Below are positions 8,279-16,315 of a DNA stretch of 56,872 nt, one piece after another; position 1 is the first letter of the stretch; the number at the start of each line of letters is the position of its first letter. Source of the stretch: Pseudoalteromonas rubra (GTDB lineage: Bacteria > Pseudomonadota > Gammaproteobacteria > Enterobacterales > Alteromonadaceae); assembly GCF_000967655.1 (NCBI RefSeq), contig NZ_JXYA01000063.1, positions 1 through 56,872 of the forward strand, in the 5' to 3' direction. A program made the translations under genes and the position numbers. Below the pieces are notes generated by a model. The model saw only the letters and a list, made by a program, of their open reading frames with translations. It did no database searches and had not been told where the DNA came from.

Positions 8279-8635
8279 ATGAAAAAGTATCTGATTTTAG
8301 TGGTGGTGATCCTCGCGTTGTTCACCATAGATCATCCGAAGATCAAAGAACCACGCGAGCAAATGATCCAGTACGGCGTTGACCTGCTTGGCGACACCAG
8401 TAAAGCCCAGTACAGCCTGGCGGCCAAACTGGCACGCCAGCAGATCAATAAGGAGCTGACGCTGACCGAGTCGGAGCAGGATTACATTATGTCGGCTCTG
8501 TCGACCAATGAAAAAATGAAGGTGTTTCATCTGAAGTTTTGTGAAGGTAACGAGCTCAATATGTATTTCTATGGCCCAAAACTACTCACGGTGTGTGAAA
8601 TTGCGGCCGGCTCGCTGCGTGAGGCGGGACTGTAA
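8279..8635 (+). CDS. small exported or membrane-tethered protein of unknown function
   Basis: Not recognised. It has 118 residues with a hydrophobic N-terminus (about 3-17) after MKK that could be a signal peptide or anchor, then a helical, charged body. Two cysteines late in the protein (in KFCEG and TVCEI) could form a disulfide if exported. The stop codon overlaps the next ATG in TAATG, so the two genes are translationally coupled. The upstream 230 bp, shared with divergent ccoG, contain no clear operator. Confidence 0.65.
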   Translation: MKKYLILVVVILALFTIDHPKIKEPREQMIQYGVDLLGDTSKAQYSLAAKLARQQINKELTLTESEQDYIMSALSTNEKMKVFHLKFCEGNELNMYFYGPKLLTVCEIAAGSLREAGL

Positions 8636-8838
8636 TGGACTTTTCACACCTGAACAAAGCCAGTGCAAAATCTTTTAATGAACAAAAGGCACTGCTCAAG
8701 AAACTGAGTAAAGGCCAGACGGTGTTATGTAAGCACTGTAACCAGCCTGTTCAGCTTGATCTGAAGGTTGCCGAAGGTACCAAGGGCAGTGCACATTGTG
8801 CAAAAGGCTGCACCCACATCGAACTGGATCTGATGTAA
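8635..8838 (+). CDS. small zinc-ribbon-like protein of unknown function
   Basis: A 67-residue protein with a helical, lysine-rich first half and four cysteines: Cys32-x2-Cys35 and Cys55-x3-Cys59, with histidines 34 and 54 nearby. The spacing suggests one bound zinc. No signal peptide is visible, so it is probably cytoplasmic even though its coupled partner looks exported. It overlaps the upstream stop codon by one base and converges with the UPF0149 gene nine bases away. Confidence 0.65.
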   Translation: MDFSHLNKASAKSFNEQKALLKKLSKGQTVLCKHCNQPVQLDLKVAEGTKGSAHCAKGCTHIELDLM

Positions 8839-8847
8839 CTAACTACG

Positions 8848-9423
8848 TTACTCGTTATACAGGCCGCTCGCCAGGGCGACCTGCTCTATCAAGGCGGCAT
8901 ACCCTTGCGCAAAGTCATTGGCTAACGCCAGCTGCTCAGCACAAAATGCCGCCATATCCTGACCTGACTGCTGACAAAACTGCGCAACCTGCTGCTCCTG
9001 CAGACTGAAAAACGCCAACTGCTCTGTGGCCATTTGCAGCGCTTGATGTAATTCTTGCGATACACTGGCAGCGCTCATCAGGCGCTCATAGTAATGCTGG
9101 CTGGCCAGCAAAAAGCCCTGACTCCACTGCTGCTTTTCAGCCCAGACAGAGTCCGCCTGCACAGGCAAAGAGAATTGACCAGAGAACACCTGCTCGCTGA
9201 TGTGATGATGCAGCGCCAAAAAGGCAAACACAGTGTGCTCTTCAAGCGCCTCATCGTTAACAGTGAGCTCACTCAGCCATTGCTCTGGCTCGATGCCATC
9301 CGGGCTGCAAATAAGTGCAAACAGGTAGCCTTCTACACCACGCAAGCTCAATGTCCCCGGCCGTTGTGCCAGGTAATCAGTCAGCGCCTGTTGGTGCTGC
9401 GTTTCGTAATTGAAGTTCATCAT
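8848..9423 (-). CDS. UPF0149 (YgfB/YecA-type) family protein
   Basis: A 191-residue all-helical cytoplasmic protein. The stretch SLRGVEGYLFALICSPDG near residues 25-42 is the typical start of the UPF0149 fold (small domain then Gly-x-Leu-x-Ala-x-x-Cys-x-Pro), and the acidic helices match. There is no SEC-C metal-binding tail of the YecA type. It begins three bases after the gspN stop and so is probably the last gene of the type II secretion transcript, though no secretion role is known for the family. Two adjacent ATG codons (9423 and 9420) are possible starts. Confidence 0.75.
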   Translation of the reverse strand: MMNFNYETQHQQALTDYLAQRPGTLSLRGVEGYLFALICSPDGIEPEQWLSELTVNDEALEEHTVFAFLALHHHISEQVFSGQFSLPVQADSVWAEKQQWSQGFLLASQHYYERLMSAASVSQELHQALQMATEQLAFFSLQEQQVAQFCQQSGQDMAAFCAEQLALANDFAQGYAALIEQVALASGLYNE

Positions 9424-9426
9424 AGC

Positions 9427-10185
9427 TTATAAATTGACCGGGTAACGCCCTTCACTGTCCGGACGTCCTAAGAACTTAACCGCATCGTGTACTTCTTTTG
9501 GCAAAGAAGCCTCTGGCTTAATATTACCTGCAACGCGGAATTGCATATTGGCCGCCAAAGTCGCATCGGCCCGCAGCCCGAGTCGGTTTTCCGGGTCGAC
9601 GGTCACGGCAATATCGCCGGATTTACAGCTCAAGGTGCCACTCATGTCCCCGATACTAAACCAGCCTGTCAGGCCTTTAATATCAATATTAGGGCTGCTT
9701 ATCTCACCACTCAGCGCATCGCAATAAGGCAGTCCGGTATGGTACTTATCAATGTTCAGGATGACCCGACCTTTGGCATCTACAGGCAGAGGCAGGGTCA
9801 CCTGCTGCATTGCCTGTTCAACGCTAAAACGTAGCACCGCGTCGTCCAGCTTTGCCGCTTGATCCAGCAAAGACACTGAGAAATTGCTGTTGCCAGAGAT
9901 TTCGTCAAGCGCTCTGGGAGAGCCAAACCGTACTTTACCCTGTAACTGTCCGGTCAGCAGTCCCCAGCCATTCAGCTGCCAGGTGACATCATTAAGCTGG
10001 ACATTTTCGTAACGAACTTCACTGATCCGTCCTTCCCAAACAGAACCCGACACAGCACCAATGGCCAGCGCTCTGGGCAGGGAGCCCTGTGATAGCTGCA
10101 AAACGATGCTCGCTGGCATACTAATGGCTGTAAATACGCCAAAGGCCAGCAAAAAAACCAGCGTTAAACTGATGATCTTCTTCAT
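9427..10185 (-). CDS. gspN: type II secretion system protein N
   Basis: An inner-membrane protein of the secretion platform with a short cytoplasmic N-terminus, one membrane segment (about 5-25) and a periplasmic domain. The 252 residues fit the family, as do the WQLNGWGLLTG region and the C-terminal GRYPVNL. gspN is absent from some T2SS operons, so its presence makes this the full C-to-N version. It starts two bases after the gspM stop. Confidence 0.9.
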   Translation of the reverse strand: MKKIISLTLVFLLAFGVFTAISMPASIVLQLSQGSLPRALAIGAVSGSVWEGRISEVRYENVQLNDVTWQLNGWGLLTGQLQGKVRFGSPRALDEISGNSNFSVSLLDQAAKLDDAVLRFSVEQAMQQVTLPLPVDAKGRVILNIDKYHTGLPYCDALSGEISSPNIDIKGLTGWFSIGDMSGTLSCKSGDIAVTVDPENRLGLRADATLAANMQFRVAGNIKPEASLPKEVHDAVKFLGRPDSEGRYPVNL

Positions 10186-10187
10186 AC

Positions 10188-10664
10188 TTAATTCTCTAAT
10201 ACCAGGCGGCTAACGCGAACATATCCGGGGGCATCTTCCTTCCCCAGATCCAGATTAGCCACTTTAACACCATGCTGATTGGTCAGCTCGTCCAGCCAGG
10301 CAATCAACTGGTTAAACTCCACATTGTCGATATTTACACGCAGTGAATTATCGCTTGGCTGCATTTTGCTGATGGCAATTTTATATTTACCACGCGTGCG
10401 GTTGACCAGTTGCGTCAGGTTCACATTAGCCGCGGCAGCACGGCCTGCCCCCTGGCTCTTTAATTGCGTCACACTTTTGCCCACCCAGGACACCAGCGCC
10501 TGTTGTTTATCGACTTCGTTGGCGGCTTTTTCCACCGCGCTGTTAAGCGGTCGGATCACGCCCATCACCAGCACAAAAATACAGAAGACAACGCCCGCAA
10601 CGATCAGCAGCTTTTGCTCCTGCTCTTTCAGAGATTGCCAATAGTTAATCACTTGCTGTTTCAT
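10188..10664 (-). CDS. gspM: type II secretion system protein M
   Basis: A 158-residue bitopic inner-membrane protein of the platform that pairs with GspL. A short cytoplasmic N-terminus precedes one membrane segment (about 17-38) and a helical linker leading to a ferredoxin-like periplasmic domain. The start overlaps the gspL stop in ATGA, so the two are translationally coupled. Confidence 0.92.
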   Translation of the reverse strand: MKQQVINYWQSLKEQEQKLLIVAGVVFCIFVLVMGVIRPLNSAVEKAANEVDKQQALVSWVGKSVTQLKSQGAGRAAAANVNLTQLVNRTRGKYKIAISKMQPSDNSLRVNIDNVEFNQLIAWLDELTNQHGVKVANLDLGKEDAPGYVRVSRLVLEN

Positions 10665-11869
10665 GCTGCACCTCGAATGCGGATCTCACCGATCACGTAG
10701 TCGCCGTCATTGTTGAGTGCGCCTTGCTGCACCGTCATACCGCGTTGTTCCAGAATACTCTTCACCTGACCAAAGACCTGGAAGCCATTGGCTTTGGCTC
10801 GGATCCGCAGCTCATTACGGCGTTGATCATAACGCAGTGTCTCCGGCTCGAAGTCCTTTACCTCATCGAACACAGTGACAAAATGGTTGGTCAGCTCCAA
10901 AAACCCGCCTTGCTGATCGCCCGACAAACTGTTCAGTTCGTTCTGGATCTGTTTTTTCAGCAAGTGAGGACGTACCACCTTGTTCGGAAACGCTTGCTTG
11001 TAGCTGGCAATTGCCTGAGCACTGAGTTCGTCTGCCTGATTTTGCAGCAACAACAGCTGTGTGGACTTGACCGCAATAAAGCATACCAGTGCCACTGATG
11101 CGGCAATCAAGCCACTTTGCCAGTCGCGCCACCACTGAGGCTGCTTTTTCTTGGCGGCAAATTTACCCTGACGCAGGTTAAAGCTCTGCTGCTCCAGCTG
11201 CTTTGCGAACAGTGCCAGTGGTAAGTCGTACTCACTTTCCATCGCTTCCAGTGATTTAGCCGATCCCAAGGTCTCGCCCGGGCTGTAATGCTGAATACGC
11301 TCAGCTGGCAACAAGCTCAGATAACCTGCCAACCAGTCCGGTTCGACACCACTCACCTGCCAGTCAGCCGTACGGAACAACCACTGGGTGCCCAGCTCGA
11401 TGGCACTGATGGCATTTTGTGCAGGTTCGGGTAGCAATAAGGCATCCGGCAACAAGCGCTGAACGCTGATATCAAAATCATCGAATAACGCCATCCAGCC
11501 GGTGAGCCAGGCTTTATCACACAGCGCAACATCTATGGTGTGCTGCTCATCACGCTGTCCTGCTTTGCCAACCGCGATAAACGCCTTATCAATGTCGCAG
11601 GCAATCTGCTCTTCCAACATAAATGGCAAAGCCTGTTCCAGCTTGCGGTTCCACTTTGCCGGCAAATCAATCGTTTTTAACTGCACACTAGAGGCAGGCA
11701 GCAACACGGCTACCGAGCGGCTTTGTGCTTTTTCACTAAGCTCACCGAGTAGTCCGGCATGCTCCAGCTCACCACTGGCAATGATCTGCGCGTCTTGCGC
11801 CGACCAGACTAACCAGTGCACCGGCTCTTGTTGTGAGTGACCCACACGGATCATCAATTTTTCTGACAC
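10661..11869 (-). CDS. gspL: type II secretion system protein L
   Basis: Recruits the GspE ATPase to the inner membrane through its actin-like cytoplasmic domain. The 402 residues give a cytoplasmic part (1 to about 250), one membrane segment (about 253-272) and a periplasmic domain. The start is GTG at 11869, overlapping the gspK stop as TAGTG, with GGAGG upstream. Confidence 0.93.
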   Translation of the reverse strand: MSEKLMIRVGHSQQEPVHWLVWSAQDAQIIASGELEHAGLLGELSEKAQSRSVAVLLPASSVQLKTIDLPAKWNRKLEQALPFMLEEQIACDIDKAFIAVGKAGQRDEQHTIDVALCDKAWLTGWMALFDDFDISVQRLLPDALLLPEPAQNAISAIELGTQWLFRTADWQVSGVEPDWLAGYLSLLPAERIQHYSPGETLGSAKSLEAMESEYDLPLALFAKQLEQQSFNLRQGKFAAKKKQPQWWRDWQSGLIAASVALVCFIAVKSTQLLLLQNQADELSAQAIASYKQAFPNKVVRPHLLKKQIQNELNSLSGDQQGGFLELTNHFVTVFDEVKDFEPETLRYDQRRNELRIRAKANGFQVFGQVKSILEQRGMTVQQGALNNDGDYVIGEIRIRGAA

Positions 11870-12849
11870 TAAACGCCTCCAAATTTACGCGCTAGGATGC
11901 TCGCCCGACCATCTTTTATTTCGATTATTGAGGTCAGGCGAAACAAACGCTCATCGAACTGAGCCTTTGCTCGTAACTTAAAATAATTGCTTGAAATAGT
12001 AAAAATTTTATCGTTTTTTTGCTTATCAGAGGCGCCCTGATTTGCTGCCTCTGCGTAAAAATCCTGCACTGAGTCGAAACCCTTTTCCGGTCTGGCCGAA
12101 ATAATCGCTTCAGCACCCGACTGGCTCAACCCCTCCATTAATGCGCTCAGTAGCAACGCCTGCTCGGGTTGAATGGTATTAACATTGATAGCCAGCTCAG
12201 TGCTGCCCGGGATAACACACACGTAAGGCAAAAGTTTTTCCATTACCAGTGGGTTAAACCCCTTGATGATCCTCAGCTCACTCACCGAGGCAAACAAGTT
12301 GTTTGCCGTCAGGTATGGGGTTCTGAGCGACATATATTCGTCTTCTTCTGCACCAGAGCGAAAAGTGATGCTGTCGTCATCCAGCCAGTCATAGACGCTG
12401 TCTGCCATGGCCTCTTCGCTTTCCTCACTGGGCAAGTCTTCGATGTTCTTTAACAGCTCAAGCAGCGCTTTGTGTGCCGGGTTTGTATTATTTCGGCCAC
12501 CGCTATTTTGTTGCGGTTTATTGCGTAGCGCATTGAGGTTTAAACATGCCTGCAAATCGGTGATCTGGCCGCTCAGTGTGCCATGATCAACCGGGTAAGG
12601 CACTTCTTCCAGCGCCCAGGGCTGGCCAAGGTGAACTTTATCTGGCTCGTCTTTACGGCTATCGAGCAGCACCTTTTTAACCAATTCCTCCGCCCCATAG
12701 CTGTACCACTTGGCCTGCTGATGAGTCTGCAGATTGGTGGCCTTTTGTACCTGTACCATCAGACTCATGGTCATTTCAGTTGCGATAGTCGCAGCCAGGG
12801 CCACAATAAACAAAACGATGACTAACGCAGCACCACGTTGAGATTTCAC
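11869..12849 (-). CDS. gspK: type II secretion system minor pseudopilin K
   Basis: Caps the tip of the pseudopilus and starts its assembly with GspI and GspJ. The start is assigned to GTG at 12849: AAGGAGG (12857-12863) stands seven bases upstream and the codon begins one base after the gspJ stop. Upstream ATG codons would add residues encoded by the gspJ repeat. The product is 326 residues, the normal family length, with prepilin cleavage after QRG. It has no glutamate at mature position 5, the known exception of GspK. The helix-hairpin-helix-like inserted domain fits the family. Confidence 0.93.
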   Translation of the reverse strand: MKSQRGAALVIVLFIVALAATIATEMTMSLMVQVQKATNLQTHQQAKWYSYGAEELVKKVLLDSRKDEPDKVHLGQPWALEEVPYPVDHGTLSGQITDLQACLNLNALRNKPQQNSGGRNNTNPAHKALLELLKNIEDLPSEESEEAMADSVYDWLDDDSITFRSGAEEDEYMSLRTPYLTANNLFASVSELRIIKGFNPLVMEKLLPYVCVIPGSTELAINVNTIQPEQALLLSALMEGLSQSGAEAIISARPEKGFDSVQDFYAEAANQGASDKQKNDKIFTISSNYFKLRAKAQFDERLFRLTSIIEIKDGRASILARKFGGV

Positions 12850-12850
12850 G

Positions 12851-13570
12851 CTAGCCCCTCCTTTGTCCATCATTGTTACCCTGACCTGTGTTGTTGTTAT
12901 TGTTGTTATTGTTGTTATTGTTGCTATTGCCATTGCTGCTGGCCTGTTTCACTTTGCCATCGCCCGGAGTCAAAAATATCCGACGGATGGGGTCAGCCTC
13001 TTTTTGCTGGATCGTGACCGCAACCGCCAGAGGCAATGCTTTAATATCCCAGCTATTTTGCCATTTCTGTTTGTCGTCCAGGAACTCAAATTTGAGCTCT
13101 TCAACGTTTTCCAGGATCACCTGGCTGCGGGGTTCCGTGCCATCCAGCTGATCAACATAAATTCGGTATATACGCTCCAGATTGTCATCTATTACCCGGT
13201 ATCCGACTGCCTGCAACTCAGAGCGCGGCAGCAAGCTGATCGGGTTGGTCCAGCCGTCGCGCACAAACGCAATGCCGTCGTACTGGCTGCTGAGGTTATA
13301 GCGACCGTGGATGATATAAGTCGGGCTGAAGTCTCCCGCCTCATTACGCACTTCCCGCTTGGTCATCTGGTTGAAATCCTGATCCATCAGACGAAACATG
13401 GTTTGCAATGATTCCAGCTCTGCCACCGTTTCTTCAGATGCCTCCTTGGCTCTGAGGGTGGTATCCAGGATCTGGTGGGTTGCAGTCACCACCATGGCCA
13501 GAATAGCCAGTGCCAGCAATACTTCAATCAGGGTAAAACCACCCTGGCGGGAGGAAATATGCGTACGCAT
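12851..13570 (-). CDS. gspJ: type II secretion system minor pseudopilin J
   Basis: Part of the GspI-J-K tip complex. The prepilin motif QGG followed by FTLIEV has the conserved Glu at mature position 5, and the hydrophobic helix follows. The 239 residues are longer than usual because of an asparagine-rich tail (about 205-239) with eleven Asn in a row, an extension not needed by the fold. The start overlaps the gspI stop in TAATG. Confidence 0.93.
   Translation of the reverse strand: MRTHISSRQGGFTLIEVLLALAILAMVVTATHQILDTTLRAKEASEETVAELESLQTMFRLMDQDFNQMTKREVRNEAGDFSPTYIIHGRYNLSSQYDGIAFVRDGWTNPISLLPRSELQAVGYRVIDDNLERIYRIYVDQLDGTEPRSQVILENVEELKFEFLDDKQKWQNSWDIKALPLAVAVTIQQKEADPIRRIFLTPGDGKVKQASSNGNSNNNNNNNNNNNTGQGNNDGQRRG
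12890..12922 (-). repeat. in-frame AAC/AAT microsatellite coding poly-asparagine in gspJ
   Basis: Eleven consecutive Asn codons (GspJ residues 217-227), arranged mostly as a nine-base unit AACAACAAT repeated. More Asn and Gly follow. The tract ends 27 bp before the gspK Shine-Dalgarno. Length changes would alter the protein by whole residues and not shift the frame. Confidence 0.9.
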
Positions 13571-13965
13571 TATCGCTTCCCTTTCTTGTAGATAAAGGTG
13601 GTCAGGTCATACACTGAGTGTTCACGTTTCTCATCGGAAAACACTTCTATTGTCACCTTCACAAAAGTGGGGTCGGCCGTTGCCAGGGTCGACTGGGACC
13701 AATACCAGGTTACCCCGCCCATTTCCTCATCGCCCTTCAGACCATTTTTTACGGCACCTTCTTTGGCGCCCGCACGCATCATAACAAGGCGATTTTCGGC
13801 CACCCAGGAGGCATAAGCTTGCTGCTCCAAAGTACTGATGTGATTGATGTGCTCGCCGGTTGCCTGCATCGCGGCTATACCTGCCACGGCACAGATACTG
13901 AGCGCTACCATGACTTCAAGGAGCGTAAAACCAGCTTGTTTTGTCCGTGCAATCAGGCCACTCAT
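13570..13965 (-). CDS. gspI: type II secretion system minor pseudopilin I
   Basis: A 131-residue minor pseudopilin that nucleates the tip complex. The prepilin motif is QAG then FTLLEV with Glu at position 5, and an alanine-rich helix follows. It overlaps the gspH stop by four bases (ATGA) and the gspJ start by one. Confidence 0.93.
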   Translation of the reverse strand: MSGLIARTKQAGFTLLEVMVALSICAVAGIAAMQATGEHINHISTLEQQAYASWVAENRLVMMRAGAKEGAVKNGLKGDEEMGGVTWYWSQSTLATADPTFVKVTIEVFSDEKREHSVYDLTTFIYKKGKR

Positions 13966-14585
13966 GAATCTTCCGGCTCCTTGCGCAAATTCACCGGCGC
14001 CATAAACTCGCCTTCAATAAAATACACAGGCTCGCTTTGCTCTTCGAGTTCCAGGCTGAGTTGAAAAGCGCTCACTTCACCCGATGACAGCAACAAAACC
14101 TGGGGAATTTTCAGCTTTTTCAGTTCCAGCAAGCTCTCTTCATCACCGCTGCCCATCAACTCACGCCAATTTGCCTGCTCCAGCATATTGTCCTGTGCCC
14201 AAGCCAAATCCTCTGTGCTGAGTTCAATTTTATACTCATCAGAGTACTCTACCGCCTGGTAGAGCTCTTCTGCATCGAAGGTCGTCCATTTCTCACCATC
14301 AAAGACCAGGAATTCCAGCTTCTTTTTATCCAGATGAAAACCCAATTCGATTTGATTGAGAATGGCGAACTCAGAGGCCATGTTGATCACACTGTGCAGT
14401 CGGAGCGCCTCACGCTCCAGCTCTTCTTCCATATCGTCAGACAGCGTATAAGTGACCAGGTTGACAGAAAAGCCAATGATCACCAGCACCATCAGGATTT
14501 CGATAAGGCTAAAGCCGCTCTGGCGAGTGGATTTAGGCAGGCGTGCCTGATGCACGCCCGGCTGAACATTGACTGCTGTATGCAT
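13962..14585 (-). CDS. gspH: type II secretion system minor pseudopilin H
   Basis: A 207-residue minor pseudopilin thought to link the tip complex with the GspG shaft. The prepilin site is QSG then FSLIEI. The leader from ATG at 14585 is long (24 residues before the motif) compared with 5-10 in the other pseudopilins, but no closer start codon with a better ribosome site was found. The next upstream gene, gspG, ends five bases before it. Confidence 0.9.
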   Translation of the reverse strand: MHTAVNVQPGVHQARLPKSTRQSGFSLIEILMVLVIIGFSVNLVTYTLSDDMEEELEREALRLHSVINMASEFAILNQIELGFHLDKKKLEFLVFDGEKWTTFDAEELYQAVEYSDEYKIELSTEDLAWAQDNMLEQANWRELMGSGDEESLLELKKLKIPQVLLLSSGEVSAFQLSLELEEQSEPVYFIEGEFMAPVNLRKEPEDS

Positions 14586-14590
14586 AAGGA

Positions 14591-15016
14591 TTAACGGTCT
14601 TGTTCGCTGTCCCAGTTGCCCAGGTCATCTTCGGTGCCTACTTCGCCATCAGGACCCATAGAAAAGATGTCGATTTTACCCATTTCACCCGGGCTCACCA
14701 GCTGGTAAGGGTTACCCCAAGGATCTTCCGGAAGCTTTGAAATGAAGCCGCCATCAGGGAAGCGCTTAGGTACTGGATCTATGGTGGTTTGTGTTACCAA
14801 AGCTTCCAGACCTTGCTCTGTGGTTGGGTACTTTTTGTTTTTAAGCTTATACATTTTCATTGCGTCTTCAATCTGACGAATGTCCAGCATCGCTTTTTCT
14901 TTTGCTGCTTCTTCTTGTTGACCCATAATGTTGGGTGCCACGATAGACATGATCATACCGATGATCACCAGAACGACCATTACTTCTAATAATGAAAAGC
15001 CGGATTGTTTTTTCAC
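14591..15016 (-). CDS. gspG: type II secretion system major pseudopilin G
   Basis: Main subunit of the pseudopilus. GTG at 15016 is chosen because TGAGGT precedes it and it gives the classic short leader KKQSG before FSLLEV; the reading from 15079 adds 21 unlikely residues. The product has 141 residues, and the C-terminal region with the DPWGNPYQL and GPDGEVGTEDD motifs is the calcium-binding site typical of GspG. The only sizeable gap in the operon lies just upstream and contains a hairpin. Confidence 0.95.
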   Translation of the reverse strand: MKKQSGFSLLEVMVVLVIIGMIMSIVAPNIMGQQEEAAKEKAMLDIRQIEDAMKMYKLKNKKYPTTEQGLEALVTQTTIDPVPKRFPDGGFISKLPEDPWGNPYQLVSPGEMGKIDIFSMGPDGEVGTEDDLGNWDSEQDR

Positions 15017-15037
15017 GTTGATTACCTCAATGCTATT

Positions 15038-15063
15038 AGCGTGCGGCGTCAGACCGACACGCT
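15038..15063 (-). other. hairpin in the gspF-gspG junction
   Basis: Arms AGCGTG (15038-15043) and CACGCT (15058-15063) plus an inner CGG/CCG stem leave a seven-base loop and one bulge. It sits in the sole gap over 50 bp inside the gsp operon, 22 bp ahead of the gspG start. There is no T tract, so termination is unlikely; a stabiliser or processing site is more plausible. Confidence 0.5.
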
Positions 15064-15088
15064 GATGTTGTACATGCAATTAATTTGA

Positions 15089-16315
15089 CTACAGACCAAT
15101 TGCTTTGTTCATCGCCATGATTGGCTGTAGGATAGCCATTACGATAAACAGCACGATCACGGCCATGCTTGCAATCATGGCAGGTTCGAGCAGTTTTAAC
15201 GAAACGCTGACCATACTTTCGAATTCCCTGTCCTGGTTGTTGGCAGCACGCTCAAGCATCTGTTCCAGCTCACCGGACTTTTCACCACTTGCAATCATAT
15301 GAAGCATCATGGGCGGAAATAACTTTGTTTGTGCCAGTGCAGCACGCAGGCTTGCACCTTCACTGACACGGGTTGCCGCTTCTGTCACGGCCGCTTTTAT
15401 CTTCTCATTTTCCAGTACCTGACCGGAAATTTTCATTCCTTCCAGCAAAGGAACTGAACTGGAGGACAAAATACTCAAAGTACGAGCAAAGCGCGCGGTA
15501 TTAATCCCCCGGCTGATTTTACCTATCCCCGGAAGCTGCAATAGCTTCCCATCGTACCAAAAACGGACTTTAGGCCGTTTCAGCGCTTGTTTGATCAAAA
15601 AAACACCACCGAATATCACAACCAACGAAATCATCCAGTATGCCTGCACAAAATTACTGGCCGCCATAACCCATTCCGTTGTCCAGGGCAGAACCTGTTT
15701 AGATTTCTCAAACGTTTTTAATATTTTAGGCACCACGGTACCGAGCAGAACCGACACAATCGCGATGGCAAATATCACCAATATGGTCGGATACACCATC
15801 GCCTGGGTGATCTGACTGCGCATGTGCTGTCGTTGTTCGGTGTAATCCGCCAGACGATTTAATACTTGATCCAAATGACCCGACTTTTCACCAGCTGCCA
15901 CCATGGCTCGATACAAGTTATCGAACACGTGCGGAAACTCTGACATACCATCGGCCAGGGTGTAGCCTTCCACCACTTTCGAGCGCACCGCCATCAGCAT
16001 GCGCTTAAGGCGCGGCTTTTCGCACTGCTCTGCAACGGCCATCACCGCTGCCTCTACCGGTAAAGAAGATTGGATCAAGGTCGCAAGCTGACGCGTGATC
16101 AGGGCAATATCAGAGACTGAGGGCTTATAACCTCGCGTCAGACTGAAACCACCCGAGCTGGCGGATTTTTCTTTTTCCGCAGCGGGCGAGACTTCCAGCG
16201 GCATCATGGCTTTTTCGCGCAGCATCTGGCGAACCTGTTTGGCGGTATCCGCCTCCAGTATGCCTTTTTTCTCTTTTCCCTTGCCGTCTAAAGCACGATA
16301 CTCAAACGCAGCCAT
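15089..16315 (-). CDS. gspF: type II secretion system inner-membrane protein F
   Basis: Polytopic platform protein of 408 residues with two repeated GspF domains, each a cytoplasmic helical bundle followed by membrane helices (about 170-192, 222-242 and 375-400). The repeated signature near EKSGHLDQVL and EKSGELEQML marks the two halves. Its ATG overlaps the gspE stop (TAATG). Confidence 0.95.
   Translation of the reverse strand: MAAFEYRALDGKGKEKKGILEADTAKQVRQMLREKAMMPLEVSPAAEKEKSASSGGFSLTRGYKPSVSDIALITRQLATLIQSSLPVEAAVMAVAEQCEKPRLKRMLMAVRSKVVEGYTLADGMSEFPHVFDNLYRAMVAAGEKSGHLDQVLNRLADYTEQRQHMRSQITQAMVYPTILVIFAIAIVSVLLGTVVPKILKTFEKSKQVLPWTTEWVMAASNFVQAYWMISLVVIFGGVFLIKQALKRPKVRFWYDGKLLQLPGIGKISRGINTARFARTLSILSSSSVPLLEGMKISGQVLENEKIKAAVTEAATRVSEGASLRAALAQTKLFPPMMLHMIASGEKSGELEQMLERAANNQDREFESMVSVSLKLLEPAMIASMAVIVLFIVMAILQPIMAMNKAIGL

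Noticed and set aside
12890..12922. Phase variation by the gspJ repeat
   Set aside because: The unit is a multiple of three, so slippage would not switch the frame on or off.
12863..13411. Long open frame antisense to gspJ, up to 182 codons
   Set aside because: It begins in the Asn-repeat complement, which codes for poly-Val/Ile or Leu, has no ribosome site, and gspJ is a clear family member.
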